64,000 nucleotides of DNA from Micromonospora sp. NBRC 110009 (GTDB taxonomy: Bacteria; Actinomycetota; Actinomycetes; Mycobacteriales; Micromonosporaceae): assembly GCF_030518795.1 (NCBI RefSeq), contig NZ_CP130427.1, positions 1,116,001 to 1,180,000 of the forward strand. The letters are read 5' to 3'. How positions within the stretch are numbered: position 1 is the first letter of the stretch; each line of letters opens with the position of its first letter. Of this stretch, positions 60,741-64,000 are shown piece by piece. The notes beneath the pieces are model-generated. The model was not told the DNA's origin. It was given only the letters and a program-made list of their open reading frames with translations, and ran no database searches. A program made the position numbers and the translations under genes.

Positions 60741-61151
60741 ATGATGGCCAAGTACCTGCTGCTCAAGCACTACCGGGGCGCGCCGGCGGCGGTCAACGAC
60801 GTGCCGATGGACCAGTGGACGCCGGAGGAGGTTTCGGCCCACGTGCAGTACATGCAGGACTTCGCCGCTCGGCTCGAGGGCACCGGCGAGTTCGTCGACG
60901 GGCAGGCGCTCTCCCCGGAGGGCACGTTCGTCCGCTACGACGGCGAGGGGCGGCCGCCGGTCACCGACGGCCCGTTCGCCGAGACCAAGGACCTGATCGC
61001 CGGCTGGATGGTGATCGACGTCGACACCTACGAACGGGCGGTGGAGCTGGCCGGCGAGCTGTCCGCGGCCCCGGGTGCGGGTGGGAAGCCGATCCACGAG
61101 TGGCTCGAGGTGCGCCCGTTCCTGGCCGCGCACGCGACCACCACGGAGTGA
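60741..61151 (+). CDS. YCII/DGPF-domain protein (second ECF42 partner)
   Basis: 136 aa. YCII fold with the DGPF motif in PPVTDGPFAETKDLIAGWMV. GAGGAG lies just before the ATG pair at 60741/60744. It is followed 6 bp later by an ECF42 sigma gene in the same orientation, the canonical ECF42/DGPF module. Confidence 0.92.
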   Translation: MMAKYLLLKHYRGAPAAVNDVPMDQWTPEEVSAHVQYMQDFAARLEGTGEFVDGQALSPEGTFVRYDGEGRPPVTDGPFAETKDLIAGWMVIDVDTYERAVELAGELSAAPGAGGKPIHEWLEVRPFLAAHATTTE

Positions 61152-61157
61152 CGCACG

Positions 61158-62303
61158 GTGGACGAGGTCCTGCTGCGGACCCTCACCCCCACGGTGATCG
61201 GGATCCTCGTCCGTCGCGGAGCTGATTTCGCGGCGGCCGAGGATGCCCTGCAGGACGCCCTGGTCGAAGCGGTACGCGGGTGGTCCGATGATCCGCCGCG
61301 GGACCCCCCGGGCTGGTTGGTCACCGTGGCCTGGCGCAAGTTCCTCGACGCCGCCCGCGCCGACACCTCCCGGCGGCGGCGCGAGGTGCTCGTCGAGGTC
61401 GAACCCGTGCCCGGCCCGGGCGAGGCGGTGGACGACACGCTTCAGCTGTATTTCCTGTGCGCGCATCCGTCCCTGACGCCCGCCTCGGCGGTCGCGCTGA
61501 CGCTGCGCGCGGTCGGCGGCCTGACCACGCGTCAGATCGCGGAGGCCTACCTCGTGCCGGAGGCGACGATGGCCCAGCGCATCAGCCGGGCCAAGCGGAC
61601 CGTCTCCTCCGTCCGGTTCAACCAGCCCGGTGACGTCGCCACGGTGCTGCGGGTCCTCTACCTCGTCTTCAACGAGGGCTACTCCGGCGACGTCGACCTC
61701 GCCGGCGAGGCGATCCGGCTCACTCGCCAACTGGCGGCCAGGACGAAGCACGAGGAGGTGGCGGGCCTGCTCGCGCTCATGCTGCTCCACCACGCACGGC
61801 GCCCGGCCCGGACCCGCCCCGACGGCAGCCTCGTGCCGCTCGCCGAGCAGGACCGCAGCCGGTGGAACACCCGGCTGATCGCCGAGGGCGTCGACGTACT
61901 CCAGGCCGCCCTTGCCCGCGACCGCCTGGGCGAGTTCCAGGTCCAGGCCGCCATCGCCGCGCTCCACGCCGACGCCCGGACGGCCGAGGAGACCGACTGG
62001 GTGCAGATCGTCGAGTGGTACGACGAACTGCTGCGGCTCACCGACAACCCGGTGGCCCGGCTCAACCGGGCCGTCGCGGTCGGCGAGGCCGACGGCCCGC
62101 GGGCCGGCCTGGCCGCCCTGGCGGGGCTCGACCCCGCGCTGCCCCGCCACACCGCCGTCGCGGCGTACCTGCACGAGCGGGACGGTGACTCGGTCACGGC
62201 GGCACGGCTCTACGCCGAAGCCGCCCGATCAGCGCCCAACCTCCCCGAACGCGACCACCTCACGCGACAGGCCGCCCGGCTCAACGCGCAGCTGCGCAGT
62301 TGA
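61158..62303 (+). CDS. ECF42-type RNA polymerase sigma factor (second copy)
   Basis: 381 aa. Sigma-2: AAAEDALQDALVEAVRGW and GWLVTVAWRKFLDAARAD. Sigma-4: LRAVGGLTTRQIAEAYLVPE and AQRISRAKRTV. The DUF6596 C-terminus contains YLVFNEGYSGDVDL and RLNRAVAVGEADGP. It is shorter than the copy at 50386 by about 30 residues at the C-terminus. It is coupled to the YCII gene upstream (6-bp gap), probably its regulated partner. Confidence 0.92.
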   Translation: MDEVLLRTLTPTVIGILVRRGADFAAAEDALQDALVEAVRGWSDDPPRDPPGWLVTVAWRKFLDAARADTSRRRREVLVEVEPVPGPGEAVDDTLQLYFLCAHPSLTPASAVALTLRAVGGLTTRQIAEAYLVPEATMAQRISRAKRTVSSVRFNQPGDVATVLRVLYLVFNEGYSGDVDLAGEAIRLTRQLAARTKHEEVAGLLALMLLHHARRPARTRPDGSLVPLAEQDRSRWNTRLIAEGVDVLQAALARDRLGEFQVQAAIAALHADARTAEETDWVQIVEWYDELLRLTDNPVARLNRAVAVGEADGPRAGLAALAGLDPALPRHTAVAAYLHERDGDSVTAARLYAEAARSAPNLPERDHLTRQAARLNAQLRS

Positions 62304-62653
62304 GCCGCGACGGGCCCGTCCCCCGGTTCGCCGAGGCGGTGCCGCCGCCGGACGCGGTGCTGCTGGGCGGGCCGCTGCTGTTCGAGCTGGGCCTGCTGGC
62401 GCTGCTGGTCCGGGCGGTCGTGCGGCGGGTGCTGCCGGCGTGGGGGCCGGTGCTGGTGCTGGCCGGGTTCGTGGCGATCGCGGTGAACCTGAATCTGCTG
62501 CCGGTCGGCGCCGCGCTGGTCTTCGGTGGGCTGCTGCCGCTGCGCACCGGCGCCGCCGGGCGGGTGACGGCGGGGTCGGTCAGGCGACGTAGACCGGGCG
62601 GCGGGTGCCGCCGTGGTCCCCGCACCCCCCGCGCTGCATGCCGGTCCGGCTGA
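62300..62653 (+). CDS. Possible small membrane protein or fragment
   Basis: 117 aa from TTG 62300, overlapping the sigma stop as TTGA. Two to three hydrophobic segments (LLFELGLLALLVRAVVRRVL, VLVLAGFVAIAVNLNLL). The last 30 residues are Arg-rich and lie over the end of the opposite gene, so the true end may be earlier. It resembles the second half of a longer membrane protein. Evidence is limited to hydrophobicity and coupling. Confidence 0.35.
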   Translation: MSRDGPVPRFAEAVPPPDAVLLGGPLLFELGLLALLVRAVVRRVLPAWGPVLVLAGFVAIAVNLNLLPVGAALVFGGLLPLRTGAAGRVTAGSVRRRRPGGGCRRGPRTPRAACRSG

Positions 62654-63875
62654 TCAGGTCGTCCTTGCACTGGACCAGGTAGCCGTTGCCGTCCCACAGG
62701 TTGTCGACGCAGGCGAACCAGGAGCACACGTCCGGGGCGGGGTCGTAGACGAGGGAGCCCCCGCAGTAGTTGTAGCCGTAGGGGTTGGGTGGCGCGCCGC
62801 AGCGGTCCGCCGGGGTGGGGCTCGTGGAGGGGGACGGGGTCGGCGAGGGGCTGGCGGTCTCGCTGGGCGGCGCCGGGGGCACGCCGGGTGGCCCGCCGGT
62901 GGTCGGGGCCGGCGTCGCGGAGGTGGCCGCGGTCGTGGTGGGTGCCGGACCGGGCGGCCGGTCGGACGTGGGGCCGGTGAGGCGGGTGGCGGTGGGGCTG
63001 ACCGGTGCGCCGCTGGGCGGGGACGGATGACCCGGGTCGGTCGGCTCGGTGCTGCTGCCCCCGTCCACCCGCATGCCGACCACGGGCCGGTCCGGGACGG
63101 AGCCGCGGACCACGCCGGCGACCGCCGCGAGGGCCAGGGCCACCGCGACGGCGGTGATCAGCGCCGGCCGGACGAGCCGGGCGGTGACCGGGGCGTCGGC
63201 GGGCGTGGCCGGCGCCGGCACGGGTGGCTGCTCGTGCCAGTGCGCCACCACGGTGTCGTCGAGCCGGTCCAGCAGCGCCGCGCGCGCTTCGGTCGCCTCG
63301 GCGTACGCGACGGTGAGGCGCAGCCGGAAGGCGGACGCGACCCCGCGGGGCACCCGCACCCCGCGGAGCCGGCCCGGGCCGTCCGGGTGGAGCAGGGTGT
63401 ACGGCTCGTCCGGGTGGTGGGCGATCCCGGCCACCTCGGCGTACGGCCACTCGTGGTGCTCGGTGCGGCCAGCGAGGATGAGCCGCCGGTCGGTGACCAC
63501 GGCCGTGCCGGCGTCGATGACGCCGACGCCCTTCGGCCGCCGGGGCGAAGCGTCCTCGACCGGCAGGACGGTCAGCTCCGCGGTGGGCAGCTCCGGGCTG
63601 TGCCGGGCCGTCACCTCGACGAGTTCCGCGTCGGGTTGCACGGCGAGCACGACCTCGCCGTCGTCGAGGCCCACCGGCAGGCCCGCCGGGGCCTCCGCCT
63701 GCGGAACGGGTTCCTCGGCCTCGGCGTAGAGCCGGCGCAGCTCCGCGTCACGCCGGCGCCAGGCGTCCAGCGCGGCGTCGTACGCCGTGCGTCGCCGCTC
63801 GTTCTCTCGTCCGACCCACCGGGCCCGCCAGCCGCGCGCCGCACCGTCGTTCGCCGTCACCGAGTCGCCTCGCAT
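62580..63875 (-). CDS. bPH-like/transmembrane/Cys-rich hypothetical protein (paralogue 2)
   Basis: 431 aa from ATG 63875. Same order of parts as the protein at 42267-43676: coiled N-terminus (WRARWVGRENERRRTAYDAA), bPH-like domain (GTAVVTDRRLILAG, then YAEVAGIAHHPDEPY), one membrane helix (ITAVAVALALAAVAGVV), a Pro/Thr/Ser linker of about 110 residues, and a Cys domain with RCGAPPNPYGYNYCGG and CSWFACVDNLWDGNGYLVQC. The conserved Cys domain suggests a shared extracellular ligand. It is convergent with the sigma factor unit. Confidence 0.75.
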   Translation of the reverse strand: MRGDSVTANDGAARGWRARWVGRENERRRTAYDAALDAWRRRDAELRRLYAEAEEPVPQAEAPAGLPVGLDDGEVVLAVQPDAELVEVTARHSPELPTAELTVLPVEDASPRRPKGVGVIDAGTAVVTDRRLILAGRTEHHEWPYAEVAGIAHHPDEPYTLLHPDGPGRLRGVRVPRGVASAFRLRLTVAYAEATEARAALLDRLDDTVVAHWHEQPPVPAPATPADAPVTARLVRPALITAVAVALALAAVAGVVRGSVPDRPVVGMRVDGGSSTEPTDPGHPSPPSGAPVSPTATRLTGPTSDRPPGPAPTTTAATSATPAPTTGGPPGVPPAPPSETASPSPTPSPSTSPTPADRCGAPPNPYGYNYCGGSLVYDPAPDVCSWFACVDNLWDGNGYLVQCKDDLISRTGMQRGGCGDHGGTRRPVYVA

Positions 63876-64000
63876 CGTGAGGGGCTTCCGCGTCCACCTC
63901 GTACAACCGCCGGGGTCCGTGAAGGACACGCGCGGCAACCGGCGGGTTTCGGCTGGTTCCGGTTGGCCGATCGGTCGAGGCGAGCCGGAGCGGGGGCCGC

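Noticed and set aside
1..64000. CRISPR arrays
   Set aside because: Tandem or spaced repeats present (1451, 11525, 57362) do not show the repeat-spacer regularity of CRISPR and no cas gene is present.

Overview
The window is high-GC actinobacterial DNA. GTG starts are frequent, stop/start overlaps of the GTGA and ATGA type are common, and the gene content (DUF5709, DUF2637, replication-relaxation, ECF41 and ECF42 sigma factors, DUF998, YCII) fits Micromonosporaceae, such as Micromonospora or Salinispora. This placement is inferred from gene content only. No rRNA, tRNA or CRISPR array was seen.

Layout. (1) 1-9.6 kb is ordinary chromosome: an ArsR-like regulator end, an ECF41 sigma factor, a small membrane protein with a hexamer repeat, an S9 prolyl oligopeptidase, a membrane-anchored P-loop NTPase, a DUF5709 protein and a hypothetical protein. 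(2) 9.6-17.7 kb is a decayed integrative element of the actinobacterial AICE type. It has a DUF2637 membrane protein, iteron-like repeats, a replication-relaxation gene split by an IS3-family element (1302 bp, 25-bp inverted repeats, CCAGG target duplication), a frameshifted AbiEii-type toxin with an antitoxin remnant, a frameshifted GIY-YIG nuclease, a three-gene minus-strand operon with a DivIVA-domain protein, and a GntR regulator. No integrase or FtsK/TraB gene is present. Duplicated remnants and a 55-bp palindromic insertion record repeated rearrangement here. (3) 17.9-39.0 kb is a large defence island, visibly less GC-rich than its flanks. (4) 39.6-56.2 kb returns to chromosome: a secreted M14 carboxypeptidase, a bPH/Cys-rich membrane protein, an MMPL exporter, small oxidoreductases, a TMEM175-type protein, an ECF42/YCII/DUF998 group, and an alcohol dehydrogenase, VOC, dehalogenase-like and DUF2071 run ending with yidD. 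(5) 56.3-57.8 kb is a lower-GC gene encoding a RelE/ParE-like domain fused to an SF1 helicase through an FDE repeat. (6) 58.5-64 kb holds an AraC/GyrI regulator, a phosphotransferase, a second YCII/ECF42 pair and a paralogue of the bPH/Cys-rich protein.

The defence island is the main point of interest. Two tightly coupled minus-strand operons lie back to back with two plus-strand genes. Operon 1 (39005 to 27817) encodes a giant GHKL-ATPase/SF2-helicase fusion, a NERD-nuclease/SF1-helicase protein, DrmA and DrmB. Operon 2 (27179 to 20132) encodes a Z1-domain ATPase, a PD-(D/E)XK protein, a MutL/MORC-like GHKL ATPase and two uncharacterised proteins. A Vsr endonuclease gene sits between them, and a C5-cytosine methyltransferase gene sits at the far end next to an orphan SRA/AspBHI-like reader. 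The set combines the DISARM core (drmA, drmB, 5mC methylase, but no drmC in the window) with the MutL/Z1/Vsr/5mC restriction-modification cassette and two further ATPase modules. A plausible reading is that the methylase marks self DNA, Vsr repairs deaminated 5mC, and the helicase, GHKL and nuclease proteins restrict unmodified DNA. That mechanism is inference.
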